Shown here one piece after another: positions 1-8,538 of a DNA stretch of 64,000 nt. The stretch covers positions 1 to 64,000 of the forward strand of contig JAJEIM010000004.1 in the NCBI GenBank assembly GCA_022827785.1, in the 5' to 3' direction. This stretch comes from Acidimicrobiia bacterium (GTDB lineage Bacteria; Actinomycetota; Acidimicrobiia; Spongiisociales; Spongiisociaceae). Each line of letters starts with the position of its first letter. The stretch's first letter is position 1. A model generated the notes under the pieces. It worked only from the letters and a program-made list of their open reading frames with translations, had not been told where the DNA came from and did not search any database. The translations under genes were made by a program, and so were the position numbers.

Positions 1-182
1 GGAAACGGCTGTCGCTCCATGAAGCCTCGTATGTTCCCTCGGGCCGGCCCCTCCGATCGGTCTCACCTCATCGGCCGGTACGGGTGCTTGGCAATAGGCA
101 ACGTATACGGGGGGTGTGACAGATTTGGGCGTGCGCCGGCAGAACGCGAAAAGTTCTTCCACTGTCGGGGGATGAGGCGGGA

Positions 183-1007
183 TCACTCCTGGCGGAGTAC
201 CGCCTCGTAGAGAGTCCGCCGGGACATCCCCAGCCCGTCGGCCACCCGACGAACCGCTTCCGACATGGGCTCCCCGGCTTCGATCCGGGCGTTGATCTCG
301 CCGACCGCCCCCTCGATGGGGGTGACCCGGCCGGGGCTCCCCTGCACCACCAGCGTGAACTCCCCGCGTGGCCGCCTGCGGCTCCACTCCGCGGCCGCCT
401 CTCCGAGGGTGCCCGACCACACTTCTTCGTGCGCCTTGGTCAGTTCCCGGGAGACTGTGATGATCCGGTCGCCGCCCAACGCTGCGGCGAGGGCGGACAG
501 GTCCTGCGCCACCCGGGCCGTCGCGGAGAACAGCACGACGGTACGGACCTCGGCCACCAGCGTGGCCAGACATTCGGACCGCTCCTTGCCCTTGCGTGGC
601 AGGAACCCTTCGAACACGAACCGTTCGGACGGGAGCCCGGAAACGGCGAGCGCGGCCACCACCGCGCTCGGACCGGGGATGATCGACACCTCGGCCCCCA
701 CCCGGCGGGCGATTCGAACCGCGGAGAGGCCGGGGTCGGCGACTGCCGGGGTACCGGCGTCCGAGATCAGTGCCACCGACGCGCCGTCTTCAAGGAGTTG
801 CTCCAGCCGGGCGGACCTGCCGGCCTCGTTGCCGGCGTGGTAGGACTCGGGGCGGGTTTCGACTCCCAGGTGGTCCAGCAGGACCCGGGCACGGCGGGTG
901 TCCTCCGACAGGATGACGTCAGCCTCAGCCAATGCCTCCGCCAGCCTCGGAGAAGCGTCGCCGAGATGGCCGATCGGCGTGGCGCACAAGACCAGCCTGC
1001 CGGTCAT
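183..1007 (-). CDS. rsmI: 16S rRNA (cytidine-1402 2'-O)-methyltransferase RsmI
   Basis: Tetrapyrrole-methylase-fold enzyme that transfers a methyl group from SAM to the 2'-O of C1402 in the 16S rRNA decoding centre. The family hallmarks are visible: the N-terminal LVLCATPIGHLGD, the EDTRRAR segment, SDAGTPAVADPG and GPSAVVAALAVSGLP. I place the start at the ATG at 1007 because it is preceded by GAGGAG at good spacing and gives the canonical N-terminus. A longer frame reaches 1079 but runs into the preceding gene. The gene lies 10 bp downstream of the lipoprotein gene and its Shine-Dalgarno overlaps that stop codon, so the two are probably cotranscribed. The resulting 274 aa is normal for RsmI. 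Confidence 0.93.
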   Translation of the reverse strand: MTGRLVLCATPIGHLGDASPRLAEALAEADVILSEDTRRARVLLDHLGVETRPESYHAGNEAGRSARLEQLLEDGASVALISDAGTPAVADPGLSAVRIARRVGAEVSIIPGPSAVVAALAVSGLPSERFVFEGFLPRKGKERSECLATLVAEVRTVVLFSATARVAQDLSALAAALGGDRIITVSRELTKAHEEVWSGTLGEAAAEWSRRRPRGEFTLVVQGSPGRVTPIEGAVGEINARIEAGEPMSEAVRRVADGLGMSRRTLYEAVLRQE

Positions 1008-1017
1008 GGATAGCTCC

Positions 1018-2451
1018 TCATGCGAGGTTGACTCCGAGCTGGGCAGCGATCTGGCGTCCCACCTCCGTGTCGGAGGCAACCACCCAGGTGATCACACCCA
1101 CATCCCAGGAGACCATGGCATAGTCGGCGCCCTTCCACTCGGTGGCGGTGTCCACCACCCTGGAAGCGCCCACATCCATCCCCGTGCTGATCAGGTGCCG
1201 GACAGCAGCGTTCACTTCCGACTCGTCCGCGAACGAGTCGGCCGCCAGCCGGACTGCGAAAGCCAGCTTCCCGGAAGCCGGCGCCCATAGCATCTGGTAA
1301 CGGTCCCCGCCCCATCCCTCGGCGGCTCGGGCGGCGTTGACCGGGTCGCCGTGATGAGCCAGCAGACCGCGCCAGCGCAACTCGCCCCACGTCCCTTCAT
1401 CGACCACTTCGTAGCCGCTCACCACCAGGCCGAACGGATCCAACTCCACCGCGGGCTCGAGGGACCGGTAGCGATCCGGATGGAGAACCTGCTCGGTGGT
1501 CGCGGGCGGGAGGTCGAGGGCCTGATCGAGGGCAGTGAAGCCTCCCTGCCGGTACAGGTCGATGACCAGGGCCGCACCGGCCCGAGTGGGGAAGCGAGCC
1601 GTATCCACCAGGAGCCGAGGAGCCTCCTCCGCAAAGAATCCGGAACCTTCCCCCAAGCCGTCACCTTCCGCTGCCTGGCGCGCATGGTCGGCGACGAGTG
1701 CGCGCCGCTCCGGCGATAAAGACTCGATATACAACGTCTGGACCAGGATCGCCTCGCCTTCCAGCAAGGCACGGTGAGCGGCCAATCGATCAACGTCGCT
1801 CCCGTCCGCGGCGACAAGAACCTCCACGAGGGACGGATGGTGCTGGTGGGACAAGGCCTTGGTCAGTTCTCCGACCAGTACCAGGCTCTGGTAATCATCC
1901 ATCGGGAACAGCTGTTCAGGGATCAGCACCTCCTTCTCGACCGGGTCGTAGAACGGACTGGGCGGCGCGTTCTCGTGCCGCGCGTAGGAGGCCGTCAGGT
2001 CGGTGCCGGGGGATGCCATTCCCAGCAACTCGAAGAAGGCGGACAGATGGTCCATCCCGTCGATGCCGGCGCCGCCGGCCGCCGCCAGGTGCCGGATCGG
2101 GTACTCCTCGGCGGTGATGACCCCTACCCACGGTCGCTCCTCGAATGACCGGCCCCGGAGAGCCTCCACGGTGGCGACCAGTCCTTCGACATGAGCAACC
2201 TGATCCGCGGGGATCTCCCACGGGACCGGTGTGGTGGTGGTCGTGGTGGGGACCGTGGTGCTGGTCGTGGAGGGTCGGGGCGGGCTGGTCGAGGTGGTGG
2301 TCGCAGCGGGAACCGTGGTGCTGGTCGAGGACGTAGCGTCCGGGTCGAGCGGAGGTGCTGGTTCCCCCGGGGAGCATCCCACGACAACCAGCAAGAGGGC
2401 CATCCACGCACCAGCGATCGCGATCGTGCGGGGCGCGGCTCCGGTCCTCAT
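1018..2451 (-). CDS. Lipoprotein with Thr-rich linker and degenerate metallopeptidase-like domain
   Basis: 477 aa. A signal peptide ends in the lipobox VVVGC (Cys about 26), followed by a Pro/Thr/Ser-rich linker to about residue 75 and then a globular domain. About one third along is VGELTKALSHQHH followed by HRALLEGEAILVQ. This has the layout of an actinobacterial secreted metallopeptidase-like family that I recall with HELTHALxDQH and a later EG(D/E)A segment, but here the first His is Gly and the second is Lys. If the relationship is right, zinc binding is lost and the protein is a pseudoenzyme or binding protein. The lipoprotein assignment is seen directly; the family link is from memory and uncertain. 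Cotranscribed with rsmI. Confidence 0.75.
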   Translation of the reverse strand: MRTGAAPRTIAIAGAWMALLLVVVGCSPGEPAPPLDPDATSSTSTTVPAATTTSTSPPRPSTTSTTVPTTTTTTPVPWEIPADQVAHVEGLVATVEALRGRSFEERPWVGVITAEEYPIRHLAAAGGAGIDGMDHLSAFFELLGMASPGTDLTASYARHENAPPSPFYDPVEKEVLIPEQLFPMDDYQSLVLVGELTKALSHQHHPSLVEVLVAADGSDVDRLAAHRALLEGEAILVQTLYIESLSPERRALVADHARQAAEGDGLGEGSGFFAEEAPRLLVDTARFPTRAGAALVIDLYRQGGFTALDQALDLPPATTEQVLHPDRYRSLEPAVELDPFGLVVSGYEVVDEGTWGELRWRGLLAHHGDPVNAARAAEGWGGDRYQMLWAPASGKLAFAVRLAADSFADESEVNAAVRHLISTGMDVGASRVVDTATEWKGADYAMVSWDVGVITWVVASDTEVGRQIAAQLGVNLA

Positions 2452-2584
2452 ACCGGTCGGGAGGGTAGTGGTCGATGGCCCCGAGTCCTCGGCCGACGGT
2501 CCGGATACCCCTAAGGACCGGTGTCCGCTCCAGCTGCCTGCTCGCGACCGGCCGACCGGCAGGATCGACCGGGATGAGAGCGCT

Positions 2585-3370
2585 TCAGTTGTCCGGGACG
2601 TCGTAGGTCTGGGCGGTGAGGGCGCCGTCGACGATCAGATTTACTCCGCTGACGTACTTGGCAGCGTCAGAGGCCAGATAGAGAAACGCCTCCGCGATGT
2701 CTACGTCGTCGGCAAGCCGGTTAGCAGGTACGACCGGAAAGCCCTCCCGCCGCCACTTGTCCATCAGCTCCTCCCCCACCAGGTCCACCGATTGCTGGGT
2801 GTCGGCCGGACCCGGGCTGACGCAGTTCGCCCTGATCCCGTAGGGGGCACACTCCACCGCGATGGCTCTGGCCAGGGAAACGAGTCCTGCCTTCGACACG
2901 CAATAGGAGGTAAAGCCGCGGCCATGGCCGAGCGCGACGATCGAAGCGGTGAACAGGATGACGCCGCCTCCGGTGTTCCGCATGGCCGCCGCGGCCTCCC
3001 GCGCCAGCACGAAGTAGGCATCGAGGTTGACCGCCATGATCCGCCGCCACTCCTCGGTCGGCATCTCGATGAACGGCGTGTCCCCCCAGGCAGCCGCGTT
3101 GGACACCATCACGTCGAGCTTGGGATCCACCGCCAGCGCCTGCGCCACCGCCTCCACGCAATTGTCCAAATCCGCCATGTCCAGGCAGATCTTGTGCGGC
3201 ACCGCTCCATGGGCCTCGATGGACGGCGCCGTAGCGTCCAAGCGTTCCTGGTTGTAGTCCACCATGTAGACATGATGGGCGCCTTCCTCGGCGAAGCGCT
3301 GGGCCGTGCGCCGCCCGAACCCGCTGCCGGCGCCGGTTACGAAGACGTTCTTGGCCTCGAACCTCCTCAC
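2585..3370 (-). CDS. SDR-family NAD(P)-dependent oxidoreductase
   Basis: Classical short-chain dehydrogenase/reductase of about 261 aa. The nucleotide-binding TGAGSGFGRRTA motif is near the N-terminus, VSNAAA follows the fourth strand, and the catalytic region has Ser in FTASIVALG and the YCVSKAG Tyr-Lys pair. The C-terminal YLASDAAKYVSGVNLIVDGG-type ending is typical. I choose the GTG at 3370 because it overlaps the EthD stop as GTGA and has AGAAGGG just upstream; an ATG at 3385 is the alternative. It is coupled to the EthD-domain gene, which suggests a small catabolic operon, but the substrate cannot be read from the sequence. Confidence 0.88.
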   Translation of the reverse strand: MRRFEAKNVFVTGAGSGFGRRTAQRFAEEGAHHVYMVDYNQERLDATAPSIEAHGAVPHKICLDMADLDNCVEAVAQALAVDPKLDVMVSNAAAWGDTPFIEMPTEEWRRIMAVNLDAYFVLAREAAAAMRNTGGGVILFTASIVALGHGRGFTSYCVSKAGLVSLARAIAVECAPYGIRANCVSPGPADTQQSVDLVGEELMDKWRREGFPVVPANRLADDVDIAEAFLYLASDAAKYVSGVNLIVDGALTAQTYDVPDN

Positions 3371-3732
3371 GAGCCCTTCTCCCATGTCGAGGCCAAACCG
3401 GGTCCCCGGTCCGGCGGGGGCACGATGACATGCTCCTTCACCACCCAGAAGGTACCGGTGGTCTTGGCGTAGCGGCCGACGTCCTCCCAGGCGGCCGCAG
3501 CCTGCTCGGTCGCAGAAGCCCGGTCCCAGGCCTCCTCGTCGTCATACCACTGCTCCACGAACGCCTCGGTCTCCAACTCGCCCGCGAGCTTGCTCACCAC
3601 CTCGGACACCACGTAGCCGCGCAGTCCCGGAAGCTGCGCAGAGATCGGAGCATGGACATCGAACCAGTAGTCGAAGAACTCCTCCTTCGTGAAGTCGTCC
3701 CGTTTGTAGGCCGTCCCGATGAGCTTGATCAC
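3367..3732 (-). CDS. EthD-domain protein
   Basis: 121 aa. The protein shows the ferredoxin-like EthD signature: KLIGTAYKRDDFTKEEFFDYWFDVHAP at the N-terminus, PGLRGYVV in the middle, and a C-terminal block containing FWVVKEHVI. EthD proteins are small dimeric alpha/beta-barrel proteins found beside degradation enzymes; they act as accessory proteins or, in some relatives, as decarboxylases or cyclases. The start is GTG at 3732 behind a perfect AGGAGGTG. The gene is first in a two-gene operon and overlaps the SDR gene by 4 bp, so both probably act on the same unknown substrate. Confidence 0.85.
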   Translation of the reverse strand: MIKLIGTAYKRDDFTKEEFFDYWFDVHAPISAQLPGLRGYVVSEVVSKLAGELETEAFVEQWYDDEEAWDRASATEQAAAAWEDVGRYAKTTGTFWVVKEHVIVPPPDRGPGLASTWEKGS

Positions 3733-3926
3733 CCCGCACCTCCTGGCTAACGGTTACTCCCAGCCGAATCTATCAAAGCGTCCGGACCGAGGTGCGGCGC
3801 GGGCGGCGTTAATGATGATTGACGCCATCCGGCGCCCTCGCCCCGATAGGATCGGCGCCCGGGGCGGACAGGAAAGCGCTTGCGGTCGAACCATCGGATG
3901 CGGGCGGCGGATCGGAGATGTCGAGT

Positions 3927-5126
3927 ATGCGGAGACGGGCGCTAGGCCAGATCATCCTGGGGCTGGTGATCATCGCGGTTCTGGTATTCGTCGTCGTCAA
4001 CCGGGATGCGGGTGACAACCTCGAGTCCGCCACGACAATCGCACCCACCACCGCAACCACCGGGACGGCCGGGACCACCTCCTCAGAGGCCACGACCACC
4101 ACCGCTGCGACCGCGGCAACCCCCACTACGACACCACCCACCACGGCCACAACCACAACGGCCACAACCACGACAACCGCCGCACCGGTGGAGACGACCG
4201 CGACCACCACCGCCACGACCGCCGCGGCGACGACAACCACCCTCGCCGATACGACGAGTCCGGAATACGCCAACGGACTGGCGGAGGCGCGGGCGACCCT
4301 GGCGCTCCTGGTCGAGGAGATGGTGGCGACCAACCGGGTCTTCGACGACCGCTACTCGACCGGACCGGACTTCCGGATGACCTCCGATGCCATCTCTGCC
4401 TTCATCGCCGGTGTCCGGGCTCTGGCCGGCCAGGCCGCCGGGATGGAGGTCCCGTCCGCCCTGTCCGACCTTCATACGGCATCGGACGGTCCGGTGGAGC
4501 GAGCCAACCGCCTGATCCCACTCGCCGAGGCGGTCCTGGCCGGCCTCCGGCGCCCCTTCCCCGAGGACGGTTCCGCCCGCCGCGCGGCCGTGACCGCTTA
4601 CGGCACCGCCTCCGAGGAGTTCAACACCGCGATCGACGAGCTGATCGACCGGGTACGGGACGATGCCGAAAACCTGGGAGTCGCCACCACGGAACCGGAC
4701 TCGGACGGGTTGGCGGAGGATGCGGCCCTGTATCTCGAAGGACTGTCAGGCCTGGCCGGCACGGCCACCCGACTCCTCGGCGACCTCAACGACGCCAACC
4801 AGGCCTGGGACGAGCAGCGGGCCATCGGGGCTTCCTACCGCCAGACCGAGGCCGTCCTCGTCGACATCCTCGACAGGACCCGAAGCCTCGAGGGCACGGT
4901 CCGGAACCTGACTCCCCCGGACGGCCTGGCCGGCCTCCACGGCGAGCCGGGAGGCCCGGTCGAACTGGCCGGCGAACTCGTGGCTCTGGCCCAGGACGTA
5001 CTGGCGGGCCTTCGCCTGCCAGAACCGGATGACGGCGCCGACCGTAGGGAGGCAGCCGCCGGGTACGCCACGGTCGCCGCCCGGTTCGACGCCATCGCCG
5101 ATCAGCTGATCACCCGGAGCCGTTAG
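3927..5126 (+). CDS. Membrane-anchored protein with Thr-rich stalk and duplicated helical domain
   Basis: 399 aa from the ATG at 3927, which has GGAG nine bases upstream; an ATG at 3918 is less well placed. Residues about 7-24 form one hydrophobic N-terminal anchor. Residues about 30-112 are Thr/Ala/Pro-rich and almost certainly an extended extracellular stalk. The rest is two related helical units: GPVERANRLIPLAEAVLAGL in the first matches GPVELAGELVALAQDVLAGL in the second, and both go on to a D-G-(A/S)-RR-A--YGTA/YATV block. I do not recognise the family. It is likely a cell-surface protein of unknown role, transcribed divergently from the EthD/SDR operon. Confidence 0.75.
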   Translation: MRRRALGQIILGLVIIAVLVFVVVNRDAGDNLESATTIAPTTATTGTAGTTSSEATTTTAATAATPTTTPPTTATTTTATTTTTAAPVETTATTTATTAAATTTTLADTTSPEYANGLAEARATLALLVEEMVATNRVFDDRYSTGPDFRMTSDAISAFIAGVRALAGQAAGMEVPSALSDLHTASDGPVERANRLIPLAEAVLAGLRRPFPEDGSARRAAVTAYGTASEEFNTAIDELIDRVRDDAENLGVATTEPDSDGLAEDAALYLEGLSGLAGTATRLLGDLNDANQAWDEQRAIGASYRQTEAVLVDILDRTRSLEGTVRNLTPPDGLAGLHGEPGGPVELAGELVALAQDVLAGLRLPEPDDGADRREAAAGYATVAARFDAIADQLITRSR

Positions 5127-5157
5127 CCTCACCAACCCCCCGTGGACACCGGATCAC

Positions 5158-5173
5158 AGCCCTACGTGGGGCT
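5158..5173. terminator. Small hairpin after the Thr-rich protein gene
   Basis: AGCCC TACGTG GGGCT forms a 5-bp stem 31 bp after the preceding stop and 96 bp before the thiolase start. There is no T-run, so this is a weak candidate terminator. Confidence 0.25.
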
Positions 5174-5269
5174 AGGATCACGGACTGTCCATCCACCCGG
5201 TATCTCGGCCGGCCACCGGCCTGCGTCTGTCACCGGGGTGGATGTTCGAGGTCACGCAAAGGAACGGGC

Positions 5270-6445
5270 ATGGTTGACACGGATCACGCGGTAGTAGTCG
5301 GGGCGGCTCGAACCGCTATCGGAACGTACGGGGGTTCACTCGCCAAGATCGACTCCTACAAACTCGGCGCCATAACGATCAAGGAGTCGTTGAATCGCGC
5401 CGGCGTGGAGGCCGGAGAGGTCGACGAGGTGGTCATGGGCCAGATCGGCCAGGTGGGTCCGGACGCCTACAACGCCCGGCGATGCGCGCTCGAGGCGGGT
5501 CTCCCGTCGTCGACCACGGCCATGAACGTCAACCGGCTCTGCTCGTCGGGCCTGCAGGCGATCGTCACCGGCGCCCAGCAGGTGATGCTGGGCGAGGCGG
5601 ACATCGTGGTCGCCGGCGGCAACGAGAACATGAGCAGCCAGCCGTTCCTCGACTACCAGGCCCGCGACGGCTGGAGGCTGGGGCCGCGGAAGTCCATCGA
5701 CGGCACCCTGTCCCTGGTTACCGACCCCTTCGGCGAGTACCCGATGGGCGTGACCGCCGAGAGGGTGGCCGAACGCTACGGCGTGAGCCGGCGGGAGCAG
5801 GACCGCTTCGCCGCCGAGAGCCAGTACCGGGCCGCCGTAGCCATCAAGGAAGGCCAGTTCGAGGACCAGATCGTCGGGGTAGACCTGCCCAAGGACGACC
5901 CGTTCCTCGTAGACGAGCACCCCAGGCCGAGCACGACCGAGGAAAGCCTGGCGAGGCTCCGTCCGGTGTTCGTCAAGGACGGGACGGTGACAGCCGGCAA
6001 CTCGTCCGGGATCAACGACGGCGCCGCCTCGTTGGTACTCATGAGCGAGAAGACGGCCGAAGCCCGGGGTAGCGAAGTCCGCCTGCGCCTGGTGGCATGG
6101 GCGGTCAGCGGCATCGACCCGGAGGTGATGGGCTACGCCCCGGCACTCGCCGTCCCCAAAGTGCTCGACAAGGCCGGTCTCACCCTCGACGACATCGACC
6201 TGATCGAGCTCAACGAGGCGTTCGCCGCCCAGGCCGTGGCCGTGATAAGGGACGCCGGTCTCGATCCCGACAAGACCAACGTCTCAGGGGGCGCGATCGC
6301 GCTGGGTCACCCGGTCGGGGCCACCGGAACGATCCTGACCATCAAGCTCATGCACGCCCTGGAGCGGACCGGAGGCCGGCGCGGCATCGTGACGATGTGC
6401 ATCGGGGGCGGCCAGGGCATGGCGGCCATCTTCGAGCGCCCTTGA
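5270..6445 (+). CDS. Acetyl-CoA C-acetyltransferase (thiolase)
   Basis: 391-aa thiolase II. The acyl-accepting cysteine is Cys91 in [10 protein letters not shown]. The His loop is [14 protein letters not shown] and the deprotonating Cys lies in TMCIGGGQG near the C-terminus, so the enzyme should be active. It interconverts two acetyl-CoA and acetoacetyl-CoA in beta-oxidation, ketone-body or polyhydroxyalkanoate metabolism. AAAGGA precedes the ATG at good spacing. The stop overlaps the TTG start of the MoxR gene, so it heads a three-gene operon. In this window it could also use acetoacetate-derived CoA from carnitine cleavage; that is inference. Confidence 0.93.
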   Translation: MVDTDHAVVVGAARTAIGTYGGSLAKIDSYKLGAITIKESLNRAGVEAGEVDEVVMGQIGQVGPDAYNARRCALEAGLPSSTTAMNVNRLCSSGLQAIVTGAQQVMLGEADIVVAGGNENMSSQPFLDYQARDGWRLGPRKSIDGTLSLVTDPFGEYPMGVTAERVAERYGVSRREQDRFAAESQYRAAVAIKEGQFEDQIVGVDLPKDDPFLVDEHPRPSTTEESLARLRPVFVKDGTVTAGNSSGINDGAASLVLMSEKTAEARGSEVRLRLVAWAVSGIDPEVMGYAPALAVPKVLDKAGLTLDDIDLIELNEAFAAQAVAVIRDAGLDPDKTNVSGGAIALGHPVGATGTILTIKLMHALERTGGRRGIVTMCIGGGQGMAAIFERP

Positions 6446-7329
6446 CGATCGCCGACGGCACCTTCACCGGCGACATTGCCGGTGTCACCGAGATGCTCGC
6501 CGGCCAGGCGTACCTGGCCGACCGGGGGCTCTCGACCGCCATCTACCTCTCCCTGACCCTGCCGCAACCGCTCCTGCTGGAGGGCGAGGCGGGAGTCGGC
6601 AAGACGGAGGTGGCGAAGGCTCTGGCGGGCGGGCTGGGCGTTGATCTCGTCCGGCTCCAGTGCTACGAGGGCATCGACGCCAATCAGGCGCTCTACGAGT
6701 GGGACTACCCGCGCCAGTTGCTCTACCTGAGGCAGGCCGCCGAGGCCCGGACCGACGACTCCGGGCCGGATGAGCTCTTCGCCGAGCGTTTCCTGGTCGA
6801 GCGGCCCCTGCTGAGGGCCATCAGGAGCGGCGCCGGTTGCGTGCTGCTCATCGACGAGATCGACCGGGCCGACGACGAGTTCGAAGCCTTCCTCCTGGAG
6901 ATCCTGTCCGAATTCCAGATCACCATCCCCGAGATCGGTACCGTGCATGCTCCGCTCCCGCCCACCGTGATCATCACCTCCAACCGGACCCGCGAGCTCC
7001 ATGACGCGCTCAAGCGCCGCTGCCTGTATCACTGGATCGATTTCCCGAGCCTGGAGAGGGAAGTTGACATCGTGGCAGCCCGTGCCCCGGAAGTGCCGGC
7101 TCGCCTCGCCCGGAGCGCCAGCCGGGTGGTATCGAGGCTGCGAGGCCTGGAACTGGTCAAGCAGCCGGGCGTGGCCGAGACCATCAACTGGGCCCGCGCG
7201 CTTAACCAGCTCGGCGAGGATGGAGTGACCGCACAGAACCTCGACCTCAGCCTGGGATCGCTCATCAAGGACCACGACGACCTGGCAACGGTCCGGGGCC
7301 GGGCAGCCGAGATACTGGATGGGACCTGA
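6442..7329 (+). CDS. MoxR-family AAA+ ATPase (CoxD-like)
   Basis: About 295 aa from a TTG at 6442 whose last two bases form the thiolase TGA. Walker A is GEAGVGKTE, Walker B is VLLIDEIDRAD, sensor 1 lies in VIITSNRTRELHDALKRRC, and an LxLDxLKDHDD-like lid follows. MoxR ATPases act as chaperones that insert cofactors or remodel partner proteins, usually with a VWA protein encoded next door. That is the arrangement here: the next gene overlaps by 11 bp. In CO-dehydrogenase clusters the same pair is CoxD/CoxE. A structural molybdenum hydroxylase is encoded about 8 kb away. Confidence 0.9.
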   Translation: MTIADGTFTGDIAGVTEMLAGQAYLADRGLSTAIYLSLTLPQPLLLEGEAGVGKTEVAKALAGGLGVDLVRLQCYEGIDANQALYEWDYPRQLLYLRQAAEARTDDSGPDELFAERFLVERPLLRAIRSGAGCVLLIDEIDRADDEFEAFLLEILSEFQITIPEIGTVHAPLPPTVIITSNRTRELHDALKRRCLYHWIDFPSLEREVDIVAARAPEVPARLARSASRVVSRLRGLELVKQPGVAETINWARALNQLGEDGVTAQNLDLSLGSLIKDHDDLATVRGRAAEILDGT

Positions 7330-8461
7330 GCCCGGACCGACCGCGGAGTTGGTCCGTTTCGGACGGTTGCTCCGGACCCACGGCGTCAACGTCGGCGCGG
7401 GACAGGTGCTGTCGTACACGAGGGCCGTGGCGGACCTGGATCCGGCGGGCATCGACGACCTGTACTGGGCCGGACGAATAACCCTCATCAACCGGCACCC
7501 TGATCTGGCCGTCTACAACGTCGTCTTCGACGCTTTCTTCGTGGGTTCGGAAGACGACTCACCATCCCCCATGCTCCCGCTGGCCACGGCGGACGGCGAC
7601 GGCGGGGATCCCGCATCCGTGTCATTCGGAACCGAGCAGCACGAGATGGAGATACTGGAGGCCGGTGATGAGGAACTCCCGGCCGCGGGAGGACCGAGGG
7701 CTTCGAGCGCCGAGATACTTCGCGCCAAGCACTTCGACCGCTGGACCGAGGAGGAGTTCCGCCAGCTGGCGCGCCTTCTCCCCGGCCTTCGCCTTCCCCG
7801 AAAGCTGAGCCGCCGCACCCGTCCTTCGAAGAGAGGCCCGCGGATCGACCTGCGCCGGAGCGTGCGCCACTCGCTCCGCCACGGAGGCGACCTCTTCCAT
7901 CTCCGGCGGAGACTCCGGGTGGAGCGGCCCAGACCGATCGTCCTGATAGTCGACGTCTCCGGCTCCATGGCCGGCTTCTCGCGCGCCCTCGTCCAGTTCT
8001 CCTACGGGATGAGCCGTGCCTCCCAGCGGGTGGAGGTGTTCTGCTTCGGAACCCGGCTCACCCGCCTCACCAATGCTATGCGGGTCCGGGATGCCGACGC
8101 CGCCCTGGACGAGGCGACCGATCTGGTGGTGGACTGGGACGGGGGAACCAGGATCGGTGAGTCGCTCGCCGCCTACGTTGCGAGGTGGGGCAAGTACCGC
8201 TTCAACCGGGGGGCGGTGGTGATCATCTGCTCGGACGGCTTGGAGCGGGGCGAGCCCGACCGGCTGGCCTGGGCCATGCAGCGCCTGTCACGCCAGGCAC
8301 ACCGGGTCATCTGGGTCAACCCGCTAGCCGGAGACCCGAAGTTCCAACCCCTGGCCCGCGGCCTCGTGGCGGCCCTCCCGTTCGTCGACGAGCTGATCGC
8401 AGGACACAGCATCGAAGGACTCGAAGACCTGGCCCGAGTTCTGGAGGGCTGGGCAGCATAA
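7319..8461 (+). CDS. VWA-domain protein (CoxE-like)
   Basis: 380 aa. The N-terminal 200 residues are helical and basic and lack a signal peptide. A von Willebrand A domain follows with the metal-ion-dependent adhesion motif DVSGSMAGF at about residue 210 and the later DWDGGTRIG and CSDGLERGEP segments. It is the expected partner of the preceding MoxR ATPase; such pairs mature or assemble metalloenzymes in the cytoplasm. It overlaps moxR by 11 bp and ends the operon. The specific client is unknown; CoxE-type function is inferred from domain order and gene pairing. Confidence 0.88.
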   Translation: MGPEPGPTAELVRFGRLLRTHGVNVGAGQVLSYTRAVADLDPAGIDDLYWAGRITLINRHPDLAVYNVVFDAFFVGSEDDSPSPMLPLATADGDGGDPASVSFGTEQHEMEILEAGDEELPAAGGPRASSAEILRAKHFDRWTEEEFRQLARLLPGLRLPRKLSRRTRPSKRGPRIDLRRSVRHSLRHGGDLFHLRRRLRVERPRPIVLIVDVSGSMAGFSRALVQFSYGMSRASQRVEVFCFGTRLTRLTNAMRVRDADAALDEATDLVVDWDGGTRIGESLAAYVARWGKYRFNRGAVVIICSDGLERGEPDRLAWAMQRLSRQAHRVIWVNPLAGDPKFQPLARGLVAALPFVDELIAGHSIEGLEDLARVLEGWAA

Positions 8462-8538
8462 GGCCTACCGGTTGGCTGTTGCCGGACATTGCGCCCACAG
8501 GACTACCGGCCGGCTGCCGGCAGCGGCTGCGCAAGCCG

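Noticed and set aside
19-210. A 63-codon frame at the left edge
   Set aside because: No ribosome site, no similarity to anything I know, and it overlaps the 3' end of rsmI. I see nothing else in 1-182.
5270-6445. Genome-wide reassignment of UGA (as Trp or Cys)
   Set aside because: UGA closes many ordinary genes in the window (for example the thiolase, imuB and lacI-operon genes), so the peroxiredoxin codon is an exception.
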